Positions 1-7,798 of a stretch of DNA of 64,000 nt are shown piece after piece (position 1 is the first letter of the stretch; every line of letters starts with the position of its first letter). Location of the stretch: assembly GCF_030012605.2 (NCBI RefSeq), contig NZ_CP114055.2; one strand, written 5' to 3'. The position numbers and the translations under genes were made by a program. The notes under the pieces are model-generated. The model was not told where the DNA came from. It saw nothing but the letters and a program-made list of their open reading frames with translations, and did no database searches. Source of the stretch: Bergeyella_A cardium (lineage in GTDB: Bacteria > Bacteroidota > Bacteroidia > Flavobacteriales > Weeksellaceae).

Positions 1-231
1 GAAACAGTAGCACAAAGACCACAGTTCTTCATCATAAAACCAGTAAAAGAAGAGCTGCACATTCAAGGCTTAGACGGCATCAAGAGCATAGAAATCTACT
101 CCGCAAACGGAAGCCTCGTAAAAACACTCAATGCAAACCAAAGAGGCGTAAGCAACCTTTCCAAAGGTGTGTATATCCTTAAAATCAATACCCAAAACGG
201 TACTTATACAGATAAAATCATTAAAGATTAA
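1..231 (+). CDS. C-terminal end of a type IX-secreted surface protein (partial)
   Basis: An open frame enters from the left edge and stops at the TAA at 229-231, giving 76 residues. It is a type A C-terminal sorting domain of the type IX secretion system: after a FFIIKPV strand come the motif YSANGSLVKTL, the stretch SKGVYIL, and a final basic tail (KIIKD). Such domains direct export across the outer membrane and are removed at the cell surface. The DNA is almost identical to the last 231 bases of the next gene, so the missing upstream part is probably another BspA-like repeat protein, which is inference. No start codon lies inside the window. Confidence 0.85.
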   Translation, partial: ETVAQRPQFFIIKPVKEELHIQGLDGIKSIEIYSANGSLVKTLNANQRGVSNLSKGVYILKINTQNGTYTDKIIKD

Positions 232-309
232 AACCTAATTTAATAGCCCCTGAGGTCAACTTTGGAGGCTTTTGTCTATATTTTAGAAGCATAATTAAAT
301 ACATTTATA

Positions 310-2238
310 ATGAAAAAAATTTCAATTTTATTCGCATTATTCGTCGCAATGGTGGCGTATGCACAGAAGCCTTTCGTAGGCGTATGGAAAACAAATAAGA
401 AAGGGGAAATCTCTTTTGGAAGTGTGGGCAACTTTAACTATACCTACGAGAAAGTAGGCGACCCAAGTGTAACAGGTTCAGGAGCAGGTGTGCCTGCAAA
501 AACAACCCTCAACTTGGCAAATGGAGAATATAAAATCACCATCACACCAACAGAGGCTTTTAAATTTAAGAATCTTAGCGGCATCATTGAATTAAAAGAA
601 TGGGGAGAAATAAATTGGACGGATGATTTATCCGATCTCTTCCGAGGATGCTCTGGTCTTAAAATAACCGCAACCGATAAGCCGAACTTTTCTAATGTAA
701 CCAATATGAGCCATATGTTCTACTATTGTAGGGAAATCGATAATATCCCTGGCATAGAAAACTGGGATGTAAGTAAGGTTACCAATATGAAGAATATGTT
801 TAACAATGCTGCTAAATTTAACGGCAATATCTCTGGCTGGAATGTATCCCAAGTAGAAGATATGAGCGGGATGTTTGCCCACGCACAAGCATTTAACCAA
901 GACATCTCCAACTGGAAAGTGGGCAATGTAAAGAATATGGGAGGAGTTAACTTCTACAAAGGAGGGATGTTTGAAGGAGCTAAGGCATTCAACCAAGACC
1001 TCTCCAAATGGAATGTGAGCAAAGTAGAAAATATGAGCTATATGTTTAATGGCGCTACGGCATTCAACCAGGACCTCTCCAACTGGAATGTGAGCAATGT
1101 AAACAATATGCAGTATATGTTTAGCGATGCGGTCAACTTTAACCAAAATATGCCAAACTGGAAAACAGGAAAAGTGAAAAATATGGCAAATATGTTCAAC
1201 GGTGCTATAAAATTCAACGGAGATATCTCCAACTGGGATGTAGAGCAGGTAACCAATATGAACTCTATGTTTAATGGGGCTTCTGAGTTCAACTCCGATA
1301 TCTCTAAATGGACGGTAGACAATGTAGCGCATATGAACTCTATGTTTTTTAATGCTATAGCTTTCAACTCCAACCTCTCTGAATGGAGCGTAGGTAAAGT
1401 GCAAGATATGAGCTCTATGTTTGAGAATGCAAAAGCATTTAACCAAGACCTCTCCAAATGGGATGTAACCAATGTAACCAATATGAGAAGGATGTTTAAC
1501 AGAGCAGGAGTATTTACCAGCGACCTCTCTAAATGGAATGTGGGGAGCGTTACCAATATGACTGAGCTGTTCTGGAACGCAGCAGAATTTGAGAGCGACC
1601 TCTCTAACTGGAATGTAGGCAATGTAGAAAATATGGAGTTTATGTTCCACGGAGCAGAGAAATTTAATAGCGACCTCTCTAACTGGAATGTATCTAAAGC
1701 TAAAAATATGAACAGAATGTTCGTAGGTGCAAGAAAATTTAACCAAAACTTGGGAAGCTGGACTATTCCAACGGATGCTAAACTCGGCGGTATATTCTCC
1801 TTCTCTGGAATGGATTGCGAAAACTACAGCAAAACCCTCAAAGGCTGGGCAGAAAACCCAAATACAGGAAGAGATGTAGTCTTCTCTTCTCAAGCCGTTA
1901 CTTATGGTGCTGCTGCTAAGCCTTACAGACAAAAACTTATCGACATTAAATGGTGGAAAATCTCTGGCGATACATTTGATGCAGGCTGTACTGCCGACTT
2001 AGCAACCGAAGATGTAGCGCAAAAACCACAGTTCTTCATCATAAAACCAGTAAAAGATGAGCTTCACATTCAAGGCTTAGACGGCATCAAGAGCATAGAA
2101 ATCTACTCCGCAAACGGAAGCCTCGTAAAAACACTCAGCACAAACCAAAGAAGCGTAAGCAACCTTTCCAAAGGTGTGTATATCCTTAAAATCAATACCC
2201 AAAACGCTACTTATACAGAGAAAATCATTAAAGATTAA
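310..2238 (+). CDS. BspA-like DUF285 repeat surface protein with type IX sorting domain
   Basis: The 642-residue protein starts with a signal peptide (about residues 1-18, ending VAYAQ). About 16 tandem copies of a roughly 24-residue DUF285/BspA unit follow, recognisable by the recurring NMxxMF, AxxFNxDLSxWNV and NVxNM pieces (about residues 110-500). The last 70 or so residues are a type A type IX sorting domain. Such proteins are exported to the cell surface and act as adhesins or binding proteins in host-associated Bacteroidota; the ligand cannot be read from sequence. It lies just behind a partial paralogue with a near-identical 3' end. A strong hairpin terminator follows the stop. The repeats make the gene prone to recombination. 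Confidence 0.9.
   Translation: MKKISILFALFVAMVAYAQKPFVGVWKTNKKGEISFGSVGNFNYTYEKVGDPSVTGSGAGVPAKTTLNLANGEYKITITPTEAFKFKNLSGIIELKEWGEINWTDDLSDLFRGCSGLKITATDKPNFSNVTNMSHMFYYCREIDNIPGIENWDVSKVTNMKNMFNNAAKFNGNISGWNVSQVEDMSGMFAHAQAFNQDISNWKVGNVKNMGGVNFYKGGMFEGAKAFNQDLSKWNVSKVENMSYMFNGATAFNQDLSNWNVSNVNNMQYMFSDAVNFNQNMPNWKTGKVKNMANMFNGAIKFNGDISNWDVEQVTNMNSMFNGASEFNSDISKWTVDNVAHMNSMFFNAIAFNSNLSEWSVGKVQDMSSMFENAKAFNQDLSKWDVTNVTNMRRMFNRAGVFTSDLSKWNVGSVTNMTELFWNAAEFESDLSNWNVGNVENMEFMFHGAEKFNSDLSNWNVSKAKNMNRMFVGARKFNQNLGSWTIPTDAKLGGIFSFSGMDCENYSKTLKGWAENPNTGRDVVFSSQAVTYGAAAKPYRQKLIDIKWWKISGDTFDAGCTADLATEDVAQKPQFFIIKPVKDELHIQGLDGIKSIEIYSANGSLVKTLSTNQRSVSNLSKGVYILKINTQNATYTEKIIKD
2008..2238 (+). repeat. Second copy of a 231-bp direct repeat (sorting-domain DNA)
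   Basis: Positions 1-231 and 2008-2238 align end to end without gaps and differ at only a few positions, mostly in the first 25 bases and around the codons for the loop before SNLSKG. Both encode the type IX sorting domain of tandem surface-protein genes. This degree of DNA identity suggests recent duplication or gene conversion. Confidence 0.85.
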
Positions 2239-2264
2239 AACTCTGATTGAGCAAATTAATATGA

Positions 2265-2300
2265 AACAGTACAGCCACTTATGGTTGTACTGTTTTTCTT
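2265..2300 (+). terminator. Terminator of the BspA-like gene
   Basis: Positions 2265-2277 pair with 2282-2294 (13 bp with one G-U type mismatch, loop CTTA), followed by TTTTTCTTTT. It begins 26 bases after the stop codon. Confidence 0.85.
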
Positions 2301-2357
2301 TTGGATTCTTTTGTGAGCCGATTAATTCCCGTAATCGAATCAAAATTATCGTATATT

Positions 2358-2387
2358 TGAGCCGATTAATCAATATTAATTGGCTCA
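2358..2387. repeat. Inverted repeat, intergenic
   Basis: TGAGCCGATTAAT at 2358-2370 pairs with 2375-2387 over 13 bp with one mismatch and a four-base loop CAAT. No T-run follows, so it is not an evident terminator. A second copy of GAGCCGATTAAT occurs just upstream, at 2315-2326. Confidence 0.6.
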
Positions 2388-2409
2388 TAGTATTATTTAT
2401 TAATACAAC

Positions 2410-2556
2410 GGAGGTCAAATTTAATACGATGACGCATTAATTTAATGAGATGGAGGTCAATTTTAGACCGTCGTCGGTCTATTTTAATGCGATGGAGGTC
2501 AAAATTTGACCTCTGGAGCACTAATTTAGAGGTATAGAGCATTAATTTAATGCTCC
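2410..2556. repeat. Degenerate 21-bp tandem array, seven units
   Basis: Seven units of exactly 21 bp start at 2410, 2431, 2452, 2473, 2494, 2515 and 2536. Each has a central AT core close to TAATTTAAT with more variable G-rich flanks such as GGAGGTC. Odd-numbered units resemble each other more closely, which gives a 42-bp higher-order period. The array fills most of the gap between the surface-protein terminator and dapB (2239-2664). No credible open frame is present in this gap. Confidence 0.8.
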
Positions 2557-2633
2557 ATCTTAGTAATCTTACTAAGATTTTCTTCAAAAACAGATAAACT
2601 ACGCATTAAAACAGAGATAATTTTATTAATTTC

Positions 2634-2658
2634 ATAAAAAAGAAGGCTTTCGCCTCCT
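2634..2658 (-). terminator. Terminator of the parA-dapB operon
   Basis: AGAAGGC at 2641-2647 and GCCTCCT at 2652-2658 form a short stem (one mismatch) with a four-base loop. On the minus strand it is followed by CTTTTTT. It lies just past the dapB stop. Confidence 0.65.
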
Positions 2659-2664
2659 CATTTT

Positions 2665-3366
2665 TTATACTCCTAAGACATCTTTCATACTGAAAATGCC
2701 CTTTTTGTCTCTTAACCACTCGGCGGCAACTACCGCCCCGAGCGCAAAGCCTTCCCTACTGAAAGCCGTATGTTTTATCTCGATTTCATCTACTTTGGAG
2801 CGGTAGAATACCGAGTGCGTACCTGGAACTTCATCTTCCCGAATGGCAAAAATTCCTAATTGGGCACCTTCGGTTTCATCTAATTTCCACAAATGAAACT
2901 TCGGATGATGAGCGATAAGCCCTTCAGCTAAGGAAATTGCCGTACCGCTCGGTGCGTCCTTCTTATGAATGTGGTGTATCTCTTCCAGCTGGGCATTATA
3001 CTCATCAAAATGAGCCATCATCAATGCTAATTTCTCATTCAGAGCAAAGAAAAGATTCACACCGAGAGAGAAATTAGAACCATAAAGAAAAGCGGACTGC
3101 TGTGCCTGTGCGATTTGCTCTATTTCTGGCTTCCTGCTGAGCCAGCCCGTAGTACCGCAGACCACAGGCGTATGGTTTTCAAGGCAGGTTTTTATATTCT
3201 GGAAAGCCACTTCTGGCTGGGAGAATTCTATTGCCACATCGGCATTATTCAGCGTCTCGGAAGTCGGGGTTTGGTTGAGCCTGGCAACGATTTCGTGCCC
3301 TCTCTCGGTCGCGATTCTATCGATAATCTGCCCCATTTTACCATAACCCACTAATGCTATTTTCAT
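2665..3366 (-). CDS. dapB: 4-hydroxy-tetrahydrodipicolinate reductase
   Basis: DapB reduces the cyclic product of DapA with NAD(P)H, a step toward lysine and meso-diaminopimelate for peptidoglycan, in the cytoplasm. The protein has the N-terminal nucleotide-binding motif GYGKMG (residues 7-12), the GTTGW loop (71-75) and the catalytic and substrate-binding block EIHHIHKKDAPSGTA (129-143). At 233 residues it is of the short form usual in Bacteroidota. It is the last gene of the minus-strand run parA-parB-DUF5683-dapB, 17 bases after the DUF5683 gene. All key motifs are intact. Confidence 0.96.
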   Translation of the reverse strand: MKIALVGYGKMGQIIDRIATERGHEIVARLNQTPTSETLNNADVAIEFSQPEVAFQNIKTCLENHTPVVCGTTGWLSRKPEIEQIAQAQQSAFLYGSNFSLGVNLFFALNEKLALMMAHFDEYNAQLEEIHHIHKKDAPSGTAISLAEGLIAHHPKFHLWKLDETEGAQLGIFAIREDEVPGTHSVFYRSKVDEIEIKHTAFSREGFALGAVVAAEWLRDKKGIFSMKDVLGV

Positions 3367-3383
3367 TTTATATTCTGTATGTA

Positions 3384-3974
3384 TTAAAATCTAAAACTAA
3401 GGCTTATTCCTGCTTTTGCATTCTGCTCGGCATACTCATCGTAGATAACGGTAGGTTTCAGAGTCAGGTTTGGGTCTCGCTTCATCTCATAAAGATGCGC
3501 ATCTACCACTGCATCTATAATATTGAGCACATAGATAAGCCCCGTAATGGCAATGGCATAGTCTCTTTGCCTTTTAAATTTATCCTGAATGCGCCCCAAA
3601 ACCTCCTCATTCACTCCCTGAAAACCAGAGAACTCGTGAGGCTGCCCATTAAGCTCTGCAATAAAGGCAGAGCGGTATTTATCATACTTCCGCTGGTTCC
3701 AGAGAACGATGCCTACCCCTGTGCCAATCCCTCCCCAGACAATAGGAATCTTCCAGTATTTCTTATTATAATACTGCCCGAGCCCAGGTAAAACTGCAGA
3801 GTATAAACCCGCCTTCACAGGGCTGTTAGGAGTAATCTTTAAAGGTTTATTTATCATCTGAATGTCTCGCTCTATATCCTGCACGGTTTGAGGTGCTACC
3901 TTTAAGGTATCTACCTCCTGTGAAAAGGCAAGATGAATGATAAAACAAGAGATGATGAGCAAAAGTTTTTTCAT
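3384..3974 (-). CDS. DUF5683 secreted/membrane protein
   Basis: The 196-residue protein has an N-terminal signal peptide (about residues 1-18, ending AFSQ) and two or three hydrophobic stretches: one in the Gly-rich area GLYSAVLPGLGQYYNKKYWKIP (about 56-78), one following (80-92) and one near 143-155. I recognise it as DUF5683, whose biochemical role is unknown. It lies between parB and dapB, 15 bases after parB, an arrangement seen repeatedly in Flavobacteriia. A role at the cell envelope is plausible but is inference. Confidence 0.85.
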   Translation of the reverse strand: MKKLLLIISCFIIHLAFSQEVDTLKVAPQTVQDIERDIQMINKPLKITPNSPVKAGLYSAVLPGLGQYYNKKYWKIPIVWGGIGTGVGIVLWNQRKYDKYRSAFIAELNGQPHEFSGFQGVNEEVLGRIQDKFKRQRDYAIAITGLIYVLNIIDAVVDAHLYEMKRDPNLTLKPTVIYDEYAEQNAKAGISLSFRF

Positions 3975-3989
3975 ATTTATAAGCGGTGG

Positions 3990-4880
3990 CTATCGGTTAA
4001 AGTAAGCGAGAATCTCTTCCAGCACTGCTTCGTTTTTAAAATCCAAAACCAGCTTTCCTTTTTTACCATTGGCAGAAGTTTTAATCTCCACTTTTGTATC
4101 CAGCAGGTCACTGAGGTTTTTCTGAACTTTCTTATGATAATTAGAAATCTCCCTTTGAGCTTTGGTTTTCTTCTCCTTCGGATTTTTTATCGCTGATGCT
4201 AATGCCTCAGCTTGGCGAACATTTAGTTCTTCTTTTATAATCTGCTCGAAAAGCTGCTGCTGCTCCTCCTCAGTATCAAGACTAAGGATGGCTCTACCGT
4301 GCCCCGCTGAAATTGCAGCACTACGGATGGCATTTTGTATCTCGGGGGTTAGTCTGAGCAAACGAAGAGAATTCGTAATGGTACTCCTCTCCTTCCCTAC
4401 CCTTTGGCTGAGGTTTTCTTGGGTAAGACCGATTTCCTCCAAAAGTCGCTGATAAGTAAGGGCAACTTCTATCGCATCGAGGTCTTCCCTTTGGATGTTT
4501 TCTACGAGCGCCATCTCCAGAAGCTCCTGGTCATTCACAAGGCGAATGTAAGCAGGGATAGTTTTTAAGCCTGCGAGCTTAGACGCACGGAAACGCCGTT
4601 CACCAGAGATAATCTCAAATTTATCTTTATCCTTTCTCAGGGTAATGGGCTGGATAACACCGAGTGATTTAATGGACTGAGCCAAGTCGGTAAGGGCTTT
4701 TTCATCAAAATAAGTCCTCGGCTGTGTGGCGTTGGGGTAGATATCCTCTATTGGAACCTCCACAATATTTCCGACCAACTTCTCGGCACCTGCATCGGTA
4801 GCGGTATGTATTGTATTTTTAGATTCAGAGTTTAGGATTGCCCCTAAACCTCTGCCCATTGCTCTTTTTTTGTCTTTCAT
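3990..4880 (-). CDS. parB: Chromosome partitioning protein ParB
   Basis: ParB binds parS sites, spreads along DNA as a CTP-dependent clamp and works with ParA to separate chromosome origins. The 296-residue protein has the N-terminal RGLGAIL segment (10-16) that contacts ParA, the ParB/Srx domain from about residue 41 with the CTP-binding motif GERRFRAS (93-100), a central helix-turn-helix (about 150-190) and a C-terminal dimerisation region. It lies 37 bases downstream of parA in the same operon. A degenerate parS-like palindrome is present about 30 kb away near 34.62 kb. Confidence 0.96.
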   Translation of the reverse strand: MKDKKRAMGRGLGAILNSESKNTIHTATDAGAEKLVGNIVEVPIEDIYPNATQPRTYFDEKALTDLAQSIKSLGVIQPITLRKDKDKFEIISGERRFRASKLAGLKTIPAYIRLVNDQELLEMALVENIQREDLDAIEVALTYQRLLEEIGLTQENLSQRVGKERSTITNSLRLLRLTPEIQNAIRSAAISAGHGRAILSLDTEEEQQQLFEQIIKEELNVRQAEALASAIKNPKEKKTKAQREISNYHKKVQKNLSDLLDTKVEIKTSANGKKGKLVLDFKNEAVLEEILAYFNR

Positions 4881-4917
4881 TTTTTAAGTTTTTATAGCGC
4901 TTAAAACCGCATTTTCT

Positions 4918-5679
4918 CTATTTTTTATTTTTAAGAAGCACCTCCTCTGCCAGCTGTATATACTGCACTGCACCTTTGCTTTCGGCATCATACATCAGGA
5001 TGCTTTCACCAAAACTCGGTGCCTCGCTAAGCCTTACATTCCTGCTGATAACCGTCTCAAAAACCATTTCTGGGAAGTGCATATTCACTTCCTCTACTAC
5101 TTGATTCGAGAGACGGAGCCGGCTATCATACATCGTGAGGAGAAGCCCCTCTATACTTAAATCAGGATTATGGATATTCTGCACATTCTTAATGGTATTG
5201 AGCAATTTACCCAAGCCCTCCAATGCAAAATATTCGCACTGTATAGGAACGATGACGGAATCTGCCGCCGTAAGCGCATTGATGGTAATAAGCCCCAAGC
5301 TCGGAGCACAATCAATGATAATGAAATCATATTGATTTTTAATAGGCTCTAAGGCTGTTCTGAGCATATACTCTCGGTTTTCCTTATCTACCAATTCTAT
5401 TTCGGCAGCAACCAAATCAATATGAGAAGGAATAATATCTAAATTCGGAGAGCTGGTTTTGTATATGCAATCTTCCACATTTTCACTATGCTCCAAGAGA
5501 TTATAGGTAGAATTTCTCACTTCTTCTACACCGAGACCAGAGGTAGCATTTGCTTGTGGATCAGCATCAATAATCAGCACTTTTTTTTCAAGGACACCGA
5601 GTGCAGCGGCTAAATTTACCGCAGTCGTCGTTTTTCCTACTCCTCCTTTTTGATTTGCAATTCCTATTATTTTAGCCAT
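4918..5679 (-). CDS. parA: Chromosome partitioning ATPase ParA
   Basis: ParA is a Walker-type ATPase that moves ParB-parS complexes over the nucleoid. The deviant Walker A KGGVGKTT lies at residues 11-18, the Walker B segment DFIIIDCAPSLG lies near residue 115, and the protein is 253 residues long. I placed the start at 5679 (MAKIIG...). An in-frame codon 23 codons upstream would place the promoter inside the gene, because TTG at 5724-5726 and TACTTTTG at 5699-5706 lie just before 5679. It is the first gene of the operon with parB, the DUF5683 gene and dapB. Confidence 0.96.
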   Translation of the reverse strand: MAKIIGIANQKGGVGKTTTAVNLAAALGVLEKKVLIIDADPQANATSGLGVEEVRNSTYNLLEHSENVEDCIYKTSSPNLDIIPSHIDLVAAEIELVDKENREYMLRTALEPIKNQYDFIIIDCAPSLGLITINALTAADSVIVPIQCEYFALEGLGKLLNTIKNVQNIHNPDLSIEGLLLTMYDSRLRLSNQVVEEVNMHFPEMVFETVISRNVRLSEAPSFGESILMYDAESKGAVQYIQLAEEVLLKNKK

Positions 5680-5698
5680 TCTAAAAATTATAATTCCC

Positions 5699-5726
5699 CA
5701 AAAGTACAAATTTTTTATTCTTGCAA
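5699..5726 (-). promoter_or_regulatory. Promoter of parA
   Basis: On the minus strand, TTG (5724-5726) is followed after 17 bp by TACTTTTG (5699-5706), the Bacteroidota -33/-7 pattern. The start codon of parA lies 20 bases further on. Confidence 0.8.
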
Positions 5727-5790
5727 TAAATTGATATTGGATTAGCAATATTTAATCCTCTACAAACCAAAAAATTATTAGAATAAAAAA

Positions 5791-5821
5791 TTATCCACAT
5801 TCGGTTATAGAATGTGGATAA
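5791..5821 (-). terminator. Terminator of the tonB gene, built from two inverted DnaA-box sequences
   Basis: TTATCCACATTC (5791-5802) and GAATGTGGATAA (5810-5821) form a perfect 12-bp stem with a 7-base loop. On the minus strand, the direction of the tonB gene, it is followed by a T-rich run, as in an intrinsic terminator. Each arm holds a perfect 9-base DnaA-box consensus (TTATCCACA), so a second role in DnaA binding cannot be excluded. Confidence 0.7.
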
Positions 5822-5846
5822 AACTATAAAAAAAACAGCTATGTCC

Positions 5847-6680
5847 TTAGTTAAATACTACAGAAACAGGGAATCTAAAATAGCTCCTAACTGGTTGTCC
5901 ATCAATTTTTGCAGGCGTCCATTTTCCTTTTATACTTTTGATAGCACGGATGGTTTCTTTGTTAAAAGCATCATCTTTTCCACTTGCCTTGATATTAGAT
6001 ATACTACCATCTTTTTCAACGACAAAAGTGATTTCTGTACTTAATTTTTCATTACTTTCCTCAAATTCGGAAATATCAAAACTGCTCATCACCTTATTTC
6101 TAAAAGCATCTATCCCACCTATGAAATCTGCGCTTACATCTACCTTCGTCTTTGGTGAATCATCTATTATAACAGGTTTTTCAAATTTCACTTCTCCTGT
6201 ATTACCGCTGTTATTCGTCTCATTTGAAGACGGATTAAGTCTAATATCCGGTGATTTCCCCTGTATGGTCTCCAACCCTCTTATTGCATTTAGCGATTCT
6301 TCATTGGTAGGGACTGAGCTTTCATTTGTCGCATTTCGTTTAGGGTCAGGCACTCGGCTATCTACTGTATTTACCTTCTGGGGTTTAGGGGGAGTTATTG
6401 ACTTTTCAGGGAGAGGCTTCTCGTCCTCTTTTTTCTCTATATTTTCAATATCCATAGGGCGAGCAACGACCTCTACCGTAGCCTTAGGCTCTTCTTTAAA
6501 AAGACTTGTTACCAACGGAATGATGGATACCGAGCCAAAAAATGCCACTCCAATAAACATTGCTTTTGTCAGCATTTTGTCTGATTGATAGCGCAGGTCA
6601 TAAGCGCCATATTCTTTGTTTCTCCCTTGAAAAATCACCTCATCTAAGAGGAATTCTTCTTTTTTAAATAAATTTTTCAT
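5847..6680 (-). CDS. TonB family energy-transducing protein
   Basis: TonB proteins pass energy from the inner-membrane ExbBD motor to outer-membrane receptors. The 277-residue protein has a short cytoplasmic N-terminus with the EYGAYDLR motif common in Bacteroidota TonB, one membrane helix (about 39-58), a Pro/Lys/Glu-rich periplasmic stretch (about 70-110) and a C-terminal TonB domain (about 190-277) with VEKDGSISNI and the terminal FRFPVSVVFN strand. It stands alone between pnp and parA, without exbB or exbD beside it. Its receptor partner is not predictable. A TATTTTTG box at 6784-6791 may belong to its promoter, but no clear -33 TTG was seen. Confidence 0.9.
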   Translation of the reverse strand: MKNLFKKEEFLLDEVIFQGRNKEYGAYDLRYQSDKMLTKAMFIGVAFFGSVSIIPLVTSLFKEEPKATVEVVARPMDIENIEKKEDEKPLPEKSITPPKPQKVNTVDSRVPDPKRNATNESSVPTNEESLNAIRGLETIQGKSPDIRLNPSSNETNNSGNTGEVKFEKPVIIDDSPKTKVDVSADFIGGIDAFRNKVMSSFDISEFEESNEKLSTEITFVVEKDGSISNIKASGKDDAFNKETIRAIKSIKGKWTPAKIDGQPVRSYFRFPVSVVFN

Positions 6681-6985
6681 TGCATCTGTTTTTAATTTTA
6701 TTAAACTCGTCTTATTTATTATAATTTTTAAGATTATTTTCAGTATTTCAATCCAATGATTATCTACTCTACAAAGTCTTTGCCAAAAATAAATAAAACT
6801 GAATATCTATTATAATTTCTAAAATCTAAAGCAATACCCTCTTTTTACAAGATTTGCATTATTTTTAAGTATTTGATGGAAGTCTTTTTCTAAGATATAC
6901 TACCCAGAAAAAATAAAAGGGGGCAAAGCCCCCAAAATAAGTATTCAAATGAATCTTTCTTTAAAAAAGAAAGAGACGATATCCC
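6681..6985. other. Gap between tonB and pnp
   Basis: This stretch is AT-rich. It holds the pnp terminator at 6908-6933 and a lone -7-like box (TATTTTTG, minus strand, 6784-6791). I see no open frame or repeat that deserves a call. Confidence 0.6.
6908..6933 (-). terminator. Terminator of the lpxK-pnp unit
   Basis: GGGGGC (6919-6924), loop AAA and GCCCCC (6928-6933), followed on the minus strand by TTTTATTTTTT. It lies about 53 bases past the pnp stop. Confidence 0.85.
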
Positions 6986-7798
6986 CTAATAATTCTTTAC
7001 CACGCCTTTTACAATGCTGATAACATTTGGCATTGCTTTTTCGGCGGCTTGTAGAACCTCGTCGTGAGAGACGGTAAAGGCAATATCTGGCCCGCCAAGG
7101 TCGGTAATGATAGAGATTCCGAAGCAGTCCATCCCCTGATGCTTAGCCACGATAACCTCTGGTACGGTGCTCATCCCCACAGCATCTCCACCGATTGCTT
7201 TTACAAGACCGTACTCGGCAGGAGTCTCGAAGGTAGGCCCTTGAAGCGCTACATATACTCCTTGATGTACTTTGATGCCTTTCTCTGTAGCTACTTTCTC
7301 TGCTATTTCAATCATTTTTCTGCTGTAAGGCTCACTCATATCTACGAAACGAGGACCGAATTCATCTATATTCTTACCTCTGAGCGGGTGCTCTGGCATC
7401 ATATTAATATGGTCGCGAATAATCATTACATCTGCCACACGGAAGTCTTTATTTACCCCACCAGAAGCATTGGAAACGATGAGATTCTTGATACCAAGCG
7501 CGTGGAAAACCCTGAAAGGGAAAACTACCGTCTTAATATCGTGCCCTTCGTAGTAGTGGAACCTACCGCTCATCATCAGTACTTTTTTGCCTTCGAGATT
7601 TCCGTAGATGAGCTTGCCTCCGTGCCCTACAACGGTAGTCTGAGGAAAGTTTGGAATCTCGCTATACTCCAATGTATGTATCGGCTCTACTTCGTTTTTC
7701 AAAGCACCAAGCCCAGAGCCTAATACGATTGCGAAATCTGGGGTTTCTTTGATGATTCCCTTAATAAATTCTGCGGTTTCTTTAATTTTGTTTAACAT
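6986..7798 (-). CDS. Purine-nucleoside phosphorylase, trimeric type
   Basis: The enzyme cleaves (deoxy)inosine and guanosine with phosphate, releasing base and ribose 1-phosphate in purine salvage. The 270-residue sequence shows the phosphate-binding GSGLG (27-31), MSGRFHYYEGH (76-86), SNASGGVN (110-117) and the base-site segment YVALQGPTFETPAEY (about 183-197) of the class I family. Its first codons overlap the end of lpxK by 17 bases, so the two are co-transcribed. A G/C hairpin terminator follows. The match to the family is complete. Confidence 0.95.
   Translation of the reverse strand: MLNKIKETAEFIKGIIKETPDFAIVLGSGLGALKNEVEPIHTLEYSEIPNFPQTTVVGHGGKLIYGNLEGKKVLMMSGRFHYYEGHDIKTVVFPFRVFHALGIKNLIVSNASGGVNKDFRVADVMIIRDHINMMPEHPLRGKNIDEFGPRFVDMSEPYSRKMIEIAEKVATEKGIKVHQGVYVALQGPTFETPAEYGLVKAIGGDAVGMSTVPEVIVAKHQGMDCFGISIITDLGGPDIAFTVSHDEVLQAAEKAMPNVISIVKGVVKNY

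Noticed and set aside
628..1932. Open frame of 434 codons on the minus strand, opposite the BspA-like gene
   Set aside because: It is the complement of the repeated DUF285 codons, gives a repetitive product with no family, and lacks a promoter. The plus-strand gene explains the region fully.
2410..2556. Possible CRISPR array
   Set aside because: The units are degenerate, contiguous and of 21 bp, with no constant repeat alternating with unique spacers, and no cas genes lie nearby. The same applies to the array at 20924-21049.
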